From positions 103,885-167,884 of the forward strand of contig NZ_VFYU01000003.1 in the NCBI RefSeq assembly GCF_021012795.1: 64,000 nt of DNA, in the 5' to 3' direction. Every line of letters starts with the position of its first letter. The stretch's first letter is position 1. The notes beneath the pieces were generated by a model. That model ran no database searches. It was not told where the DNA came from and saw nothing but the letters and a program-made list of their open reading frames with translations. Source of the stretch: Psychrobacter sp. I-STPA10 (GTDB taxonomy: Bacteria > Pseudomonadota > Gammaproteobacteria > Pseudomonadales > Moraxellaceae). The position numbers and the translations under genes were made by a program. Shown here piece by piece: positions 1 through 9,099 of this stretch.

Positions 1-2351
1 GTACGACTATTGGGCTGTCCTTGAACAAAGACACGTTTAATCCGACCTCGATCGACAAAGTCATTAACATAAGTAGAGCCCCAAGCTGTGGTTAATACTC
101 CATTAATGTCTTGCATCGACAAGCCATAAGCCGCCGCTTGGTCTTGATTGATATTCACTTTAAGCTGAGGTGCATCTTCTTGACCACTTGGACGTATCTG
201 ACCGATGGTCTCATTTTGCATTGCCATACCAATAAGCATATTGCGAGCATCAGTGAGGGATTCATGTCCAATATTGCCAGTGTCTTGTAGTATTAATTCA
301 AAGCCACTGGCTTCTCCAAGCTCAGGAATGGCAGGTGGAATGGTGCTATAAACCGTTGCTTTATTAAACTGAGTAAAGAAGTAGCCATTGGCTTTTTCAG
401 CAATGGTTTTTGCCGAGTTTGCTGCACCAAGACGTTCGCTCCAATCAGTGAGGCGCACGAAGGCAATACCCATATTCTGTCCTGCACCTGCAAAACTAAA
501 GCCAGAAACAGCAAAGACATCTGAAACATTCCCTTTTTCTTGAGTTTCAAAGTATTCAGTCACTGTGTGCATCACATCTTGAGTTTCATCCAATGTTGAG
601 CCTGCTGGTAATTGCACTAATGTCAGCATAATGCCTTGGTCTTCATCAGGCAAAAATGAACCTGGAATACGCATAAATACAGCAACCAACAAGCCAATAA
701 TAAGCACATAAGGAATAAGGTACAACCATCTTACGCCAAAGCTTTTGCCAACAAAGCCCTCATAGCGTTTACTTAAGCTATAAAAGCTACGGTTAAACCA
801 TGCAAAAAATCCTTTACGATTTTCATCTTGTTTGTCATGGCTTTTGCCACGTTTTAAGATAGTGACACACAATGCAGGAGTGAAAATCAATGCCACAATG
901 GCAGATAAGGTCATACTACTGATAAGCGTGATGGCAAATTGACGATAAATCACCCCAGTTGAGCCGCCAAAGAACGCCATGGGTACAAAGACAGCCGATA
1001 AGATGACTGCAATACCGATGACCACTTTACTAATCTCTCGCATACTCTCTAAAGTAGCATCTTTGACAGAAATGTCAGAATTTTCCTCAAGCAATCGCTC
1101 TACGTTTTCGACCACCACAATGGCATCATCGACTAGTAGACCAATAGATAGTACCATTGCAAACATGGTTAATACATTGATACTAAAACCAATGGCATAA
1201 AGAACTCCAAATGTTCCTAGTAACACCACAGGGACAGCAAGTGTGGGAATGATGGTGGCACGCCAGTTTTGTAAAAACAAGAACATTACCAAAAACACCA
1301 ATACAATGGCTTCTAGTAGAGTATGAGCTACTTGCTCAATGGATAACTTAACAAATGGTGTGGTGTCATAGGGGACTTTGACTTCTAAACCAGAGGGAAA
1401 GTTTTTCTCTAGCTCAGCCATGCGTTCAGCAATCGCTTCTCGGGTATCTAAAGCATTTGCTCCTGAGGCTAAAGCAATCCCCATACCAGCCGCAGGTTTT
1501 CCATTATAGGAAGATATCACACTATAGTCTTCACTACCAATTTCAACCCTTGCCACATCACCCAAACGAACTTGTGCACCAGCTGTATCTGTTTTTAGTA
1601 AGATATTTTTAAAATTATCGGGAGTTTGTAGATAACTTTGTACTGTTACTGTGGCATTAATAACTTGTTGCTCAGCATCAGCAGGTGCTTGTCCTAGTTG
1701 TCCTGCAGACACTTGGGCATTTTGTGCCTGTATGGCATGGATAATGTCTGAGGGCATTAGGTGGTAGTTGCGTAGACTTTCAGGATCAAGCCAAATACGC
1801 ATGGCATAAGGAGAACCAAACACAGTGACATCACCAACCCCTTCCACACGGCTAAGCTGATCGGTGATATTGGTATTAATATAATCAGCAATATCCGCTC
1901 TATCCATGTTACCGTTAGTTGAGATAAATGCTTGCACCATCAAAAAACCACTGGATGATTTAGCAACATTGATCCCTTGTCTTTGTACGATTTGAGGTAG
2001 CTGACTGGTGGCGGCTTGTAGTTTGTTTTGTACTTGTACCTGTGCTTGATCTGGATCAATACCATTTTCAAAGGTTAGGGTTATCGAAGCCGATCCATTT
2101 GATGAACTTGATGATGACATATACATTAAGCCATCTAGCCCTTTCATACGTTGCTCAATAATTTGTACCACTGAATCTTCTAATGTCTGTGCATTAGCAC
2201 CAGGGTAGGTAGCACTGATGGTAATGGTTGGTGGTGCAATACGAGGATACTGCTCAATGGGTAGATTGATAACTGCAATGACACCCATTACCATGATTAA
2301 AATGGCGATCACCCAAGCAAAAATAGGGCGATGAATAAAAAACTTTGACAT
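1..2351 (-). CDS. RND multidrug efflux pump, inner-membrane transporter (AcrB/MexB type), partial
   Basis: The translation begins MSKFFIHRPIFAWVIAI, the typical N-terminus of hydrophobe/amphiphile RND pumps, and continues for about 783 residues until the left edge, so the C-terminal quarter is missing. The TM4 segment IGLLVDDAIVVVENV carries the paired Asp residues used for proton relay, and the pore-domain stretches (YPGANAQTLEDSV, FLPDEDQG) are recognisable. It would drive drug/proton antiport as a trimer in the inner membrane. Of two tandem ATG codons (2354 and 2351) I chose 2351 because it sits 6 nt after AGGAG. It lies 9 bp after the fusion-protein gene and is surely cotranscribed with it. 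No outer-membrane channel gene is visible; it may lie beyond the left edge. Family certain, substrate unknown. Confidence 0.95.
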   Translation of the reverse strand, partial: MSKFFIHRPIFAWVIAILIMVMGVIAVINLPIEQYPRIAPPTITISATYPGANAQTLEDSVVQIIEQRMKGLDGLMYMSSSSSSNGSASITLTFENGIDPDQAQVQVQNKLQAATSQLPQIVQRQGINVAKSSSGFLMVQAFISTNGNMDRADIADYINTNITDQLSRVEGVGDVTVFGSPYAMRIWLDPESLRNYHLMPSDIIHAIQAQNAQVSAGQLGQAPADAEQQVINATVTVQSYLQTPDNFKNILLKTDTAGAQVRLGDVARVEIGSEDYSVISSYNGKPAAGMGIALASGANALDTREAIAERMAELEKNFPSGLEVKVPYDTTPFVKLSIEQVAHTLLEAIVLVFLVMFLFLQNWRATIIPTLAVPVVLLGTFGVLYAIGFSINVLTMFAMVLSIGLLVDDAIVVVENVERLLEENSDISVKDATLESMREISKVVIGIAVILSAVFVPMAFFGGSTGVIYRQFAITLISSMTLSAIVALIFTPALCVTILKRGKSHDKQDENRKGFFAWFNRSFYSLSKRYEGFVGKSFGVRWLYLIPYVLIIGLLVAVFMRIPGSFLPDEDQGIMLTLVQLPAGSTLDETQDVMHTVTEYFETQEKGNVSDVFAVSGFSFAGAGQNMGIAFVRLTDWSERLGAANSAKTIAEKANGYFFTQFNKATVYSTIPPAIPELGEASGFELILQDTGNIGHESLTDARNMLIGMAMQNETIGQIRPSGQEDAPQLKVNINQDQAAAYGLSMQDINGVLTTAWGSTYVNDFVDRGRIKRVFVQGQPNSR

Positions 2352-2360
2352 CATACGCTC

Positions 2361-3800
2361 CTAGTTTGTTTGTGTTGTTGCTTTGCTATTATCTGTGGCG
2401 GAGCTACTCTTATTTTCGGGTGTTACTTTGTTTGCCTTTGGTGCAATAGGTCCTTGACCAGAAGTCGGTGCAACTTGACTAATAGGTGCTGTGCCTGCCT
2501 GTGCATGACTATCTTCTGGAGGCATTGGCTTAGCAACCACTTGTTGTTCTGGTTTGACTTTTGCCCCCCCCATAATCACCACTTTTTCACCAGATTTTAG
2601 TCCATCAGTGACAATCCACTTGTTTCCAAATGTACCATCTATGGTGACAGGACGAACTTGGATTTTACTATTTGCATCGACAATATAAACCTGGGCATCA
2701 CCTTTAGGTGTACGCATAATGGCACTTTGGGGTAGCAAAACAGCATTATTAAGCACACCTTGGGTCAGTTTGGCAGTGACAAACATACCTGGAAGCAACA
2801 GGTTTTGTTCATTTGGGAAGATGGCTCTTAAGGTCACGCCGCCCGTATCAGCATTGACCTTGGCATCTATCAGTGATAGTTGCCCTAATACTGGATAAGT
2901 AGAATCATCTTCTAGCATTAGCTCAACAGTGCTATTACCTGCTTGCAGTTCACCTGTAGCTTGTTGTTGTTTTAGTTTGAGTAAATCGGCAGATGATTGG
3001 CTGATATCAACATATATAGGATTGAGTTGTTCAATCGTGACTAAAGGTTCTCCTTGACTGGCACTGACCAATGCACCTGCAGTGACATTCGAAAGTCCTG
3101 TTTTACCAGAAATAGGTGCACGTACAATGGTACGATTTAAATCAATGGTACTGGTATCGAGTTTGGCTTGGGCGGTGGCGGCGGCGGCTTGCGCACTACG
3201 TATATTAGCTTGAGCCTGATCAACGGCAGCTTGAGCATTGGCAACGGCAGCTTGAGCTGTTTTGTATTTGGTCACCGCTTGGTCGACTTGCTGTTGTGAG
3301 ATGGCTTGAATCTCAAGTAATGGTTGTACTCTTTGTAGATCAACATAAGCTTGTTCTTGTAATGCTTGTTGTGAGCTAAGGTTTGCTAATGTACTATTAT
3401 AACTGGCTTTTGCTGTATCAATATTAGCTTGAGCTTGCTGTAGAGCCGCTTCATTACCCACCCGTGCAGACTGGTAATTATCAATGTTAATACGATATAA
3501 AGGTTGTCCTTTTTCTACCATGCTACCTTCTTGAAATAAGACTTCGTCAATAATACCTGAAGCTTGAGGGCGTACTTCGGCACTCTGATAAGCAGCCGTT
3601 CGTCCAGCGAAGGTCTGCTGTATGGGGACTGGTTGAAACTGCACGGGCATCACATTGACCACACTTGGTGGCATTTGTTGTTGCGCTGCTGCTTGCTGAG
3701 CCGAGCTATCTTTTTTGTCACAGCCTACCAAGGTGAGACTGGTCGTGGTTAGGCTGATAGCGACAATGAAAGTCGCTAACAGAGTCTGGGTGTGTTTCAT
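2361..3800 (-). CDS. RND efflux periplasmic membrane fusion lipoprotein (AcrA/MexA type)
   Basis: This 479-residue protein is the periplasmic adaptor that links the RND pump to an outer-membrane channel. The start at 3800 gives a lipoprotein signal (MKHTQTLLATFIVAISL, lipobox ending LVGC with Cys27) and has GAGGA upstream; a longer reading to 3902 lacks a ribosome site and would bury the signal peptide. A biotinyl-lipoyl-like half (VRPQASGIIDEV) precedes a long Ala/Gln-rich helical hairpin (about residues 100-220), then the second lipoyl half (RAPISGKTGLSNVTAG) and beta-barrel. The last ~45 residues are a Pro/Ser/Asn/Thr-rich tail, longer than usual for AcrA. It is the first gene of the operon, followed by the pump gene. 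Confidence 0.95.
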   Translation of the reverse strand: MKHTQTLLATFIVAISLTTTSLTLVGCDKKDSSAQQAAAQQQMPPSVVNVMPVQFQPVPIQQTFAGRTAAYQSAEVRPQASGIIDEVLFQEGSMVEKGQPLYRINIDNYQSARVGNEAALQQAQANIDTAKASYNSTLANLSSQQALQEQAYVDLQRVQPLLEIQAISQQQVDQAVTKYKTAQAAVANAQAAVDQAQANIRSAQAAAATAQAKLDTSTIDLNRTIVRAPISGKTGLSNVTAGALVSASQGEPLVTIEQLNPIYVDISQSSADLLKLKQQQATGELQAGNSTVELMLEDDSTYPVLGQLSLIDAKVNADTGGVTLRAIFPNEQNLLLPGMFVTAKLTQGVLNNAVLLPQSAIMRTPKGDAQVYIVDANSKIQVRPVTIDGTFGNKWIVTDGLKSGEKVVIMGGAKVKPEQQVVAKPMPPEDSHAQAGTAPISQVAPTSGQGPIAPKANKVTPENKSSSATDNSKATTQTN

Positions 3801-3900
3801 GCAAGTCCTCAATAAATAGCTGTATCTATACTTTATTATTTCTAATATGACAAAGTTAAAAAATAGGGGTTGAAGGGTAAAGTTAGTAAAAAGATTGTTC

Positions 3901-3932
3901 ATTGTAAGCTATGGGGTATACCCCATAGTCAA
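3901..3932 (-). promoter_or_regulatory. MerR-type promoter/operator of the efflux operon
   Basis: On the minus strand a TTGACT -35 (3927-3932) and a TACAAT -10 (3901-3906) are separated by 20 bp. The spacer is almost filled by a perfect 20-bp palindrome, CTATGGGGTATACCCCATAG (3909-3928), which overlaps the -35. A stretched 19-20 bp spacer holding the operator is the layout of MerR-family activators (ZntR, CueR, SoxR). No merR gene lies in the window. A CsoR/FrmR-type operator is the alternative, because G-tract/C-tract palindromes also fit that family. Confidence 0.6.
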
Positions 3933-4111
3933 GTGGAATAATAAGCTTAATTTTAATTATAGTAATTATATAAAATATTTTATTTGTATAAGTAACATAA
4001 TGGCGCAACTATTACTGACTCTAGCATCGCTTAATGCTTAATATCTCTAAGTTATATTGCACTTTGGATCATCACTTAGACCAATTTTATTTAAAATATA
4101 CTTTATTTTAG

Positions 4112-5134
4112 TTATAGCAAACGTGAGCTTGCCAGTTCAGTTAGTTGCCACAATCCTTGTAAATAGCAGTTATTATTATCTATAGGCAGTGCATCTAAAG
4201 CGGCTTGCGCCATGGCTGTTTCTTGCAGTGCCCGTTGTCGGCAATACTCTAATGCACCAGATTGTTGTACTAAATTAATAACAAAGTGCACATCCTCTGT
4301 TTTGCCTGTTTGTACAGCAATACGTAGGGTATTATAGTGCTCTGAGTTTTGTTGTTTAAGTATTTCTAATGCTTTGATGGTGGGTAGCGTTGGTTTACCC
4401 TCTGCTAAATCATCACCGAGATTTTTACCCATCACCGCGCTATCACCACTATAATCTAGCACATCATCTATAATCTGAAAGGCATTACCAAAGTGTTGTC
4501 CAAACTGTGCAAAAGCCTCCATAAGCTCTGGCTTATCATGCAAGATAGCTACCCCTTGAGTTGCCATCATAAATAAACGTGAGGTTTTACCATCAATAAT
4601 ACGTAGATAGTCGTCTTCTGTGGCATTGGGGTTATGTTGATGTTGGAGCTGTAATACTTCACCTTCAGCAATATCACACGTGCCATCGGAGAAAAGCTTG
4701 AGTAAAGGCAGACTATCAAATCCTACCAATAAATTAAACGCACGTGCAATTAAATAGTCACCAACTAATACCGCCGTGGCATTATCCCATGTGGCATTAG
4801 CGGTTGGTTTGCCGCGGCGTAGTCCTGATTCATCAATGACATCATCATGTACGAGAGTGGCAGTATGCAGCATCTCAGTAATGGCAGCTAAGTGCATGGC
4901 AGGCTTTGACTGCATATCAGCGCATAAGCGTGAACATAATAAGGTGATGAGTGGGCGCATACGTTTGCCACCAGCATCAATCACATGCTGGGAGACACTC
5001 ATCACCAATTGAACTTTGGAATTGAGACTACCAAAGACTTGTTTATCCATGATAGCAAAATCTTGAGCGACGATAGATTGGATGTCTGCATAAGATAGGG
5101 TAGTAAGTGTTGTTGGTAAAGAAGAAGATGTCAT
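4112..5134 (-). CDS. ispB: Octaprenyl (polyprenyl) diphosphate synthase
   Basis: A trans-prenyltransferase of 340 residues that elongates farnesyl diphosphate with isopentenyl diphosphate to make the side chain of ubiquinone. The first Asp-rich motif is DDVID at 97-101, followed by GLRRGKPT; the second is IIDDVLDYSG with Asp223, Asp224 and Asp227; GKRMRP near residue 57 is the family's IPP-binding loop. Length fits IspB (about 323). It is divergent from rplU-rpmA, the usual neighbourhood of ispB in gammaproteobacteria, which argues for IspB over IspA. The exact chain length of the product (C40 or C45) cannot be read from the sequence. Confidence 0.95.
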   Translation of the reverse strand: MTSSSLPTTLTTLSYADIQSIVAQDFAIMDKQVFGSLNSKVQLVMSVSQHVIDAGGKRMRPLITLLCSRLCADMQSKPAMHLAAITEMLHTATLVHDDVIDESGLRRGKPTANATWDNATAVLVGDYLIARAFNLLVGFDSLPLLKLFSDGTCDIAEGEVLQLQHQHNPNATEDDYLRIIDGKTSRLFMMATQGVAILHDKPELMEAFAQFGQHFGNAFQIIDDVLDYSGDSAVMGKNLGDDLAEGKPTLPTIKALEILKQQNSEHYNTLRIAVQTGKTEDVHFVINLVQQSGALEYCRQRALQETAMAQAALDALPIDNNNCYLQGLWQLTELASSRLL

Positions 5135-5223
5135 GGAGGCTACTTAATTAATATGAATGATTATTATGGTGTTGTTTGCAATTTGCTATGTATGATAGCA
5201 TAGCTCAAGATGGCAATCATCTC

Positions 5224-5252
5224 TTGCAATTATACTAAAAATTACGTAGAAT
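5224..5252 (+). promoter_or_regulatory. Sigma-70 promoter for rplU-rpmA
   Basis: TTGCAA (5224-5229), a 17-bp spacer and TAGAAT (5247-5252) make a near-consensus promoter. It predicts transcription from about 5259 and an untranslated leader of about 80 nt before rplU at 5341. Identified by eye from sequence only. Confidence 0.6.
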
Positions 5253-5340
5253 CTCGCCTTTAATATTTTTCCCTGTCGTGTTCGTTAGAAAAGCGTTATC
5301 ATCACGGTAACCACGGCACACGGGTTAAACGGAGTCTAAG

Positions 5341-5652
5341 ATGTACGCAGTCATTAAAAGTGGTGGTAAACAACATCGCGTCACTAACGATGAAACGTTA
5401 AAAGTTGAGCTATTGAAAGCTGAAAAAGGCGAAACAATCAAGATTGAAGATGTCTTGATGGTTGTTGATGGTTCAGATGTCAAAATTGGTCAACCTATTG
5501 TAGAAGGCGCAAGCGTAGAAGCTGAAGTCATTGCACATGGTCGTGGCGAAAAAATCCGCATCATCAAGCACAGACGTCGTAAGCATTATCATAAAGAGCA
5601 AGGTCATCGCCAATGGTATACTTTGCTAAAAATTAAAGCAATTAACGCCTAA
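5341..5652 (+). CDS. rplU: 50S ribosomal protein L21
   Basis: A 103-residue protein that begins [14 protein letters not shown], the invariant L21 N-terminus, and ends with the basic RNA-binding segment [20 protein letters not shown]. It binds 23S rRNA near L20 in the large subunit. CGGAG lies a few bases before the ATG. Gene rpmA follows after 68 bp on the same transcript, as in nearly all bacteria. Length is exactly that of E. coli L21. Confidence 0.98.
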   Translation: MYAVIKSGGKQHRVTNDETLKVELLKAEKGETIKIEDVLMVVDGSDVKIGQPIVEGASVEAEVIAHGRGEKIRIIKHRRRKHYHKEQGHRQWYTLLKIKAINA

Positions 5653-5720
5653 TTTTATTTTAAAATGCTATTTGCTTTTGATGCATAAACGATAAGTCAT
5701 ATTTACAAGGAGATTTTCTC

Positions 5721-5972
5721 ATGGCACATAAAAAAGCCGCAGGTTCGACTCGAAACGGTCGTGATTCAAATCCTAAAATGCTAGGTGTTAAAGTATTCGG
5801 TGGTCAAGACGTGGTTGCTGGTAACATCATCGTACGTCAACGTGGTACTGAATTCCATCCTGGTGTGGGTGTGGGTATGGGTCGTGATCACACGTTGTTT
5901 GCCCTAGTAGATGGTGTGGTTAAATTTGACACCAAAGGTAAATTCAACCGTCGTTACGTTTCTGTACAGTAA
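5721..5972 (+). CDS. rpmA: 50S ribosomal protein L27
   Basis: An 83-residue protein starting [17 protein letters not shown], the conserved N-terminal tail that reaches the peptidyl transferase centre. The next segment, LGVKVFGGQ, is also diagnostic. There is no firmicute-type cleaved N-terminal extension, as expected for a proteobacterium. AAGGAG lies 10 nt upstream. It is the last gene of the rplU-rpmA operon; a terminator follows at 6061. Confidence 0.98.
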   Translation: MAHKKAAGSTRNGRDSNPKMLGVKVFGGQDVVAGNIIVRQRGTEFHPGVGVGMGRDHTLFALVDGVVKFDTKGKFNRRYVSVQ

Positions 5973-6060
5973 AATTTATGGTATGCACTATTTTATTTAT
6001 AGCATTATGTATAATATAAATAGATATGTTGTATAGATAAATTTTAGCTATCACAAAAAG

Positions 6061-6092
6061 CCCCAGTCATAAATCTATGATTGGGGTTTTTT
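6061..6092 (+). terminator. Rho-independent terminator after rpmA
   Basis: CCCCAGTCAT (6061-6070) pairs with ATGATTGGGG (6077-6086) with one G-T wobble around the 6-nt loop AAATCT, followed by TTTTTT. It ends the ribosomal protein transcript. Confidence 0.9.
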
Positions 6093-6308
6093 AATGTTGA
6101 ATTTTTTTAATACTTTTCAGTATATTTTAAAAAAATAAAACGTCTGTCACCTTAATTGCCACTTAGATGCAGTGAGTTACAAGGCTGTAGTGTTGGTTGC
6201 AATTTAAGACTAGCGAGGCAATAAAAAAAGTGTCAAAATCTTTGCCATAAGTGATACAGCTCTAAGTAATATCATTTTTAATTTTTTAATAAGATTACAA
6301 GGATATAC

Positions 6309-6989
6309 ATGAAGATGAAGAAGATAAGCAAAGCCATTTTAGGAAGTGTGTTATCAGCATCAGCGCTATTTACTATACCAATGATGGTAGTGAGTCAAAC
6401 AGCCAATGCCGCCGCCGCCGATAATATAACAGCTGCTAATCGCTTAAATGAGTTGCTCGCTAAAACCAAAAGTATGACTGCCAATTTTTCGCAAACCACA
6501 CAAGGTGCAAGTAGTGCTTCTGGTGCAAAAAATGGTACTTTTTCTGGCAGTATGAGTGTACAAAGACCAAATCAGTTTCGTTGGGAGACCAAAGTACCTG
6601 CTGAGCAGTTAATTGTGGGTAATAGTAGTAGATTGTGGATTTATGATAAAGACATAAAGCAAGCGACGCGTCAAAATGTAGATAAACAAATGGGTAATAC
6701 ACCAGCGTTATTGCTATCTGGAGATCCTAATAAAATTGCTGATAACTTTAAAATCACTCAGCCCAATACTGGTAAGAATTATTATGTTTTGTACCCAAAA
6801 GCCAGTGATGCCAATTTTAAAAGCTTGGCAATTAGCTTTAATAAAAAGAAACCTGTGATGATGGTGTTAAATGATTCATTGGGACAGACAACATCTATTA
6901 AATTTAGTAATGTAAAATTAAATACCAATATTTCCAGTGCACAGTTTGCTTTTACCCCACCAGATGGTATTGATGTGATTAGCCAGTAG
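6309..6989 (+). CDS. lolA: Outer-membrane lipoprotein carrier protein LolA
   Basis: A periplasmic chaperone of 226 residues that receives mature lipoproteins from LolCDE and hands them to LolB at the outer membrane. It has a basic start (MKMKKISK), a hydrophobic core and a probable signal peptidase site after TANA/AAA around residues 33-36. The mature part shows the LolA pattern MTANFSQT, FRWETKVPAEQLIVGN and LWIYDKDIKQATRQ. CAAGGA lies just upstream. It stands alone, with a terminator-like hairpin about 190 bp downstream. The Ala-rich signal cleavage region makes the exact mature end uncertain. Confidence 0.93.
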   Translation: MKMKKISKAILGSVLSASALFTIPMMVVSQTANAAAADNITAANRLNELLAKTKSMTANFSQTTQGASSASGAKNGTFSGSMSVQRPNQFRWETKVPAEQLIVGNSSRLWIYDKDIKQATRQNVDKQMGNTPALLLSGDPNKIADNFKITQPNTGKNYYVLYPKASDANFKSLAISFNKKKPVMMVLNDSLGQTTSIKFSNVKLNTNISSAQFAFTPPDGIDVISQ

Positions 6990-7180
6990 TTAGTAAAGTG
7001 AGTTAGTCATTTAGCAGCATTTTGAAAGCTAAATTTTTTGTAATAAAAAGTTTCGACTTGCTTTAGTTTCCATAGAAGATGTCTTCATTTTTACTCTGGG
7101 CAGGTTAAATTATCATGGTATTTATGTGGGTGTTTAGAAGTATAGATATTATCAATATCCCTAGTTATTTACATAACTTA

Positions 7181-7212
7181 TGGTTGCTTAAGAAAATAAG
7201 CAACCATTTTTT
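7181..7212 (+). terminator. Rho-independent terminator downstream of lolA
   Basis: A perfect 10-bp stem, TGGTTGCTTA (7181-7190) with TAAGCAACCA (7197-7206) around the loop AGAAAA, is followed directly by TTTTTT. It separates lolA from the nuo operon. The rest of 6990-7621 holds no convincing gene; the short open frames there overlap this hairpin or lack ribosome sites. Confidence 0.85.
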
Positions 7213-7483
7213 ATGTTTGTATATAATGGGGGTATTTGAGTCAAATTTATTTTTTCAACAAAAAAGAATTTCTTTAAGTTCTAATGAAGAACTAGCTTTT
7301 GTGTGGTAAAAAAAGTATAGTAGTGTCTCAAATTTATGCCAGTTATTGCTAGGATTGATGCTTTTGTAACATATTATCAACATATTATCTTTTACAAACT
7401 TATGTTTTAGATAGGGTTGATTTAAGATGTTGTGATTATGTGAGAGGCAAAAATCGTACTTTATAGCCAGCGAGTCATACACT

Positions 7484-7513
7484 TTGATGTATGGTGTATC
7501 TAACCTATATAGT
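7484..7513 (+). promoter_or_regulatory. Candidate nuo operon promoter with an overlapping inverted repeat
   Basis: TTGATG (7484-7489), an 18-bp spacer and TATAGT (7508-7513) form a plausible sigma-70 promoter about 100 bp before nuoA. An inverted repeat CATACA-N6-TGTATG (7476-7493) covers the -35 and may be an operator. Both are read by eye; no regulator is identified. Confidence 0.4.
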
Positions 7514-7621
7514 GGGTTTTTTCTCTCCTATACGCACGCCTCTGCTATTACTGGTGCTGTCTTTAATTATCATGACTGATAACATCTTATTGCATCTTTA
7601 ATGTCGTGAGGAGCACTTATC

Positions 7622-8254
7622 ATGATGTCTGCCTTTAACTGGTCAGCCTTAGCGTTTATCCTAGCCGCAATTGGGCTGGTTATTTTTATGCTGGTTGTGC
7701 CTCGTCTTCTTGGTGGTCGCTCCCAAGGGCAACAAAAAGAAGAAATATTTGAGTCGGGTGTCGTGGGTGCAGGCAATGCACGTATCCGTTTATCTGCCAA
7801 ATTTTATCTGGTTGCTATTTTCTTTGTTATTTTTGATTTAGAAGCACTGTATTTGTATGCTTATGCAGTCTCAGTACGTGAAGTGGGCTGGGCAGGGTTT
7901 ATTACAGTCACTACGTTTGTGGTGGATTTATTGGTAGGATTAGTTTATGCCTTGAGTATTGGGGCTTTAAATTGGGCACCTGCTGATAAGCGACGTAAAA
8001 AAGAACGCCTATATGCTGCTCCAACAGGCTTTAGTTTGGCAGATATTACCAAATTTAATGGTATTGATGAGCTACATACTGATCCCACTGGAAAAGTACC
8101 AGCACAGTCTTCTGGACAAATTAATGTGTCTAATGACATCGAAGTCAATCGTGCCCATCTCAATAATATTGATCATATCAATACCACAGGTAATATTACT
8201 ACGGTAGATTTTGCTACCCCAAACAATAGTAAGCCACGGCAATCACAGCAATAA
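7622..8254 (+). CDS. nuoA: NADH-quinone oxidoreductase subunit A
   Basis: A small membrane subunit of complex I. It shows the NuoA pattern: a first TM helix (about 11-30), the loop motif KEEIFESGVVGAGNARIRLSA, a second TM (FYLVAIFFVIFDLEALYLY) and a third. It is 210 residues long, whereas E. coli NuoA has about 147: the last ~75 residues after the third TM are a hydrophilic Asn/Asp-rich tail with no recognisable domain. GAGGAGC precedes the start, and two ATG codons in tandem make the first residue uncertain by one. First gene of the nuo operon. Confidence 0.95.
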   Translation: MMSAFNWSALAFILAAIGLVIFMLVVPRLLGGRSQGQQKEEIFESGVVGAGNARIRLSAKFYLVAIFFVIFDLEALYLYAYAVSVREVGWAGFITVTTFVVDLLVGLVYALSIGALNWAPADKRRKKERLYAAPTGFSLADITKFNGIDELHTDPTGKVPAQSSGQINVSNDIEVNRAHLNNIDHINTTGNITTVDFATPNNSKPRQSQQ

Positions 8255-8319
8255 TTCGTATTCGTGACATTAATAGTGACATTAATAAATGCTTAGCCAT
8301 TTTATGATAGGTGATAGTA

Positions 8320-8988
8320 ATGAAATATACCTTAACTCGAGCCAACCCTGATGCCAATGCCTATCCTGCACAAACACGGCAGACAGTAGATGATCCGATT
8401 GAGTCAGAAGTCAATAAAAATGTATTTATGGGTAAGCTTGAAGAGATGGTAAATGCGTCAGCAAATTGGGGGCGTAAACATTCACTATGGCCATTTAACT
8501 TTGGTACATCTTGTTGTTATGTTGAGTACGCCACCACACTGACAGCAGTACACGATTTATCAAGATTTGGCGCAGAGGTGATTCGGGCTTCTCCTCGTCA
8601 GGCAGATGTGATGATTGTGGCGGGTACTTGTTTTATGAAAATGGCACCTGTAATCCAACGATTATATGAGCAAATGCTGGAGCCTAAATGGGTGATATCT
8701 ATGGGTTCGTGTGCCAACTCTGGTGGTATGTATGATATCTATTCAGTGGTACAAGGGGTGGATAAGATTATCCCTGTGGATGTGTATGTACCGGGTTGTC
8801 CACCGCGCCCTGAAGCATTAATCCAAGCTTTAATGCTCCTACAAGAGTCGATCAGTAAAGAGCGTCGTCCGCTGGGAATTCATGTTAAAGATCAAGGCAT
8901 TTATCAGCCACAGATGTTACCTGAGCGGGATCGCAAACAAGCTGATCGCATCGCAGTTAGAAATTTACGTAGTCCTGATAGTATTTAA
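8320..8988 (+). CDS. nuoB: NADH-quinone oxidoreductase subunit B (N2 cluster)
   Basis: A peripheral-arm subunit of 222 residues that carries the terminal [4Fe-4S] cluster N2, which reduces quinone. The ligand motif is visible as GTSCCYVEY (adjacent cysteines), [10 protein letters not shown] and [12 protein letters not shown] at 8311 opens the frame, but AGGTGA at 8309-8314 is spaced 5 nt from the ATG at 8320, so I place the start there. Genes nuoA (65 bp before) and nuoCD (111 bp after) flank it in the operon. Confidence 0.96.
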   Translation: MKYTLTRANPDANAYPAQTRQTVDDPIESEVNKNVFMGKLEEMVNASANWGRKHSLWPFNFGTSCCYVEYATTLTAVHDLSRFGAEVIRASPRQADVMIVAGTCFMKMAPVIQRLYEQMLEPKWVISMGSCANSGGMYDIYSVVQGVDKIIPVDVYVPGCPPRPEALIQALMLLQESISKERRPLGIHVKDQGIYQPQMLPERDRKQADRIAVRNLRSPDSI

Positions 8989-9099
8989 GTACAGGACATT
9001 GCAAAAAAATAGTATTTAAACAGCAAAGATATTATAACCATCACTTGATGATGTGTAATAGATATTTAATTTAAGTGTTGACAAGGGATAGCCTTATTT

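Noticed and set aside
7115..7482. Short open frames between lolA and nuoA on both strands
   Set aside because: They overlap the terminator at 7181-7212, lack good ribosome sites and have no recognisable product.
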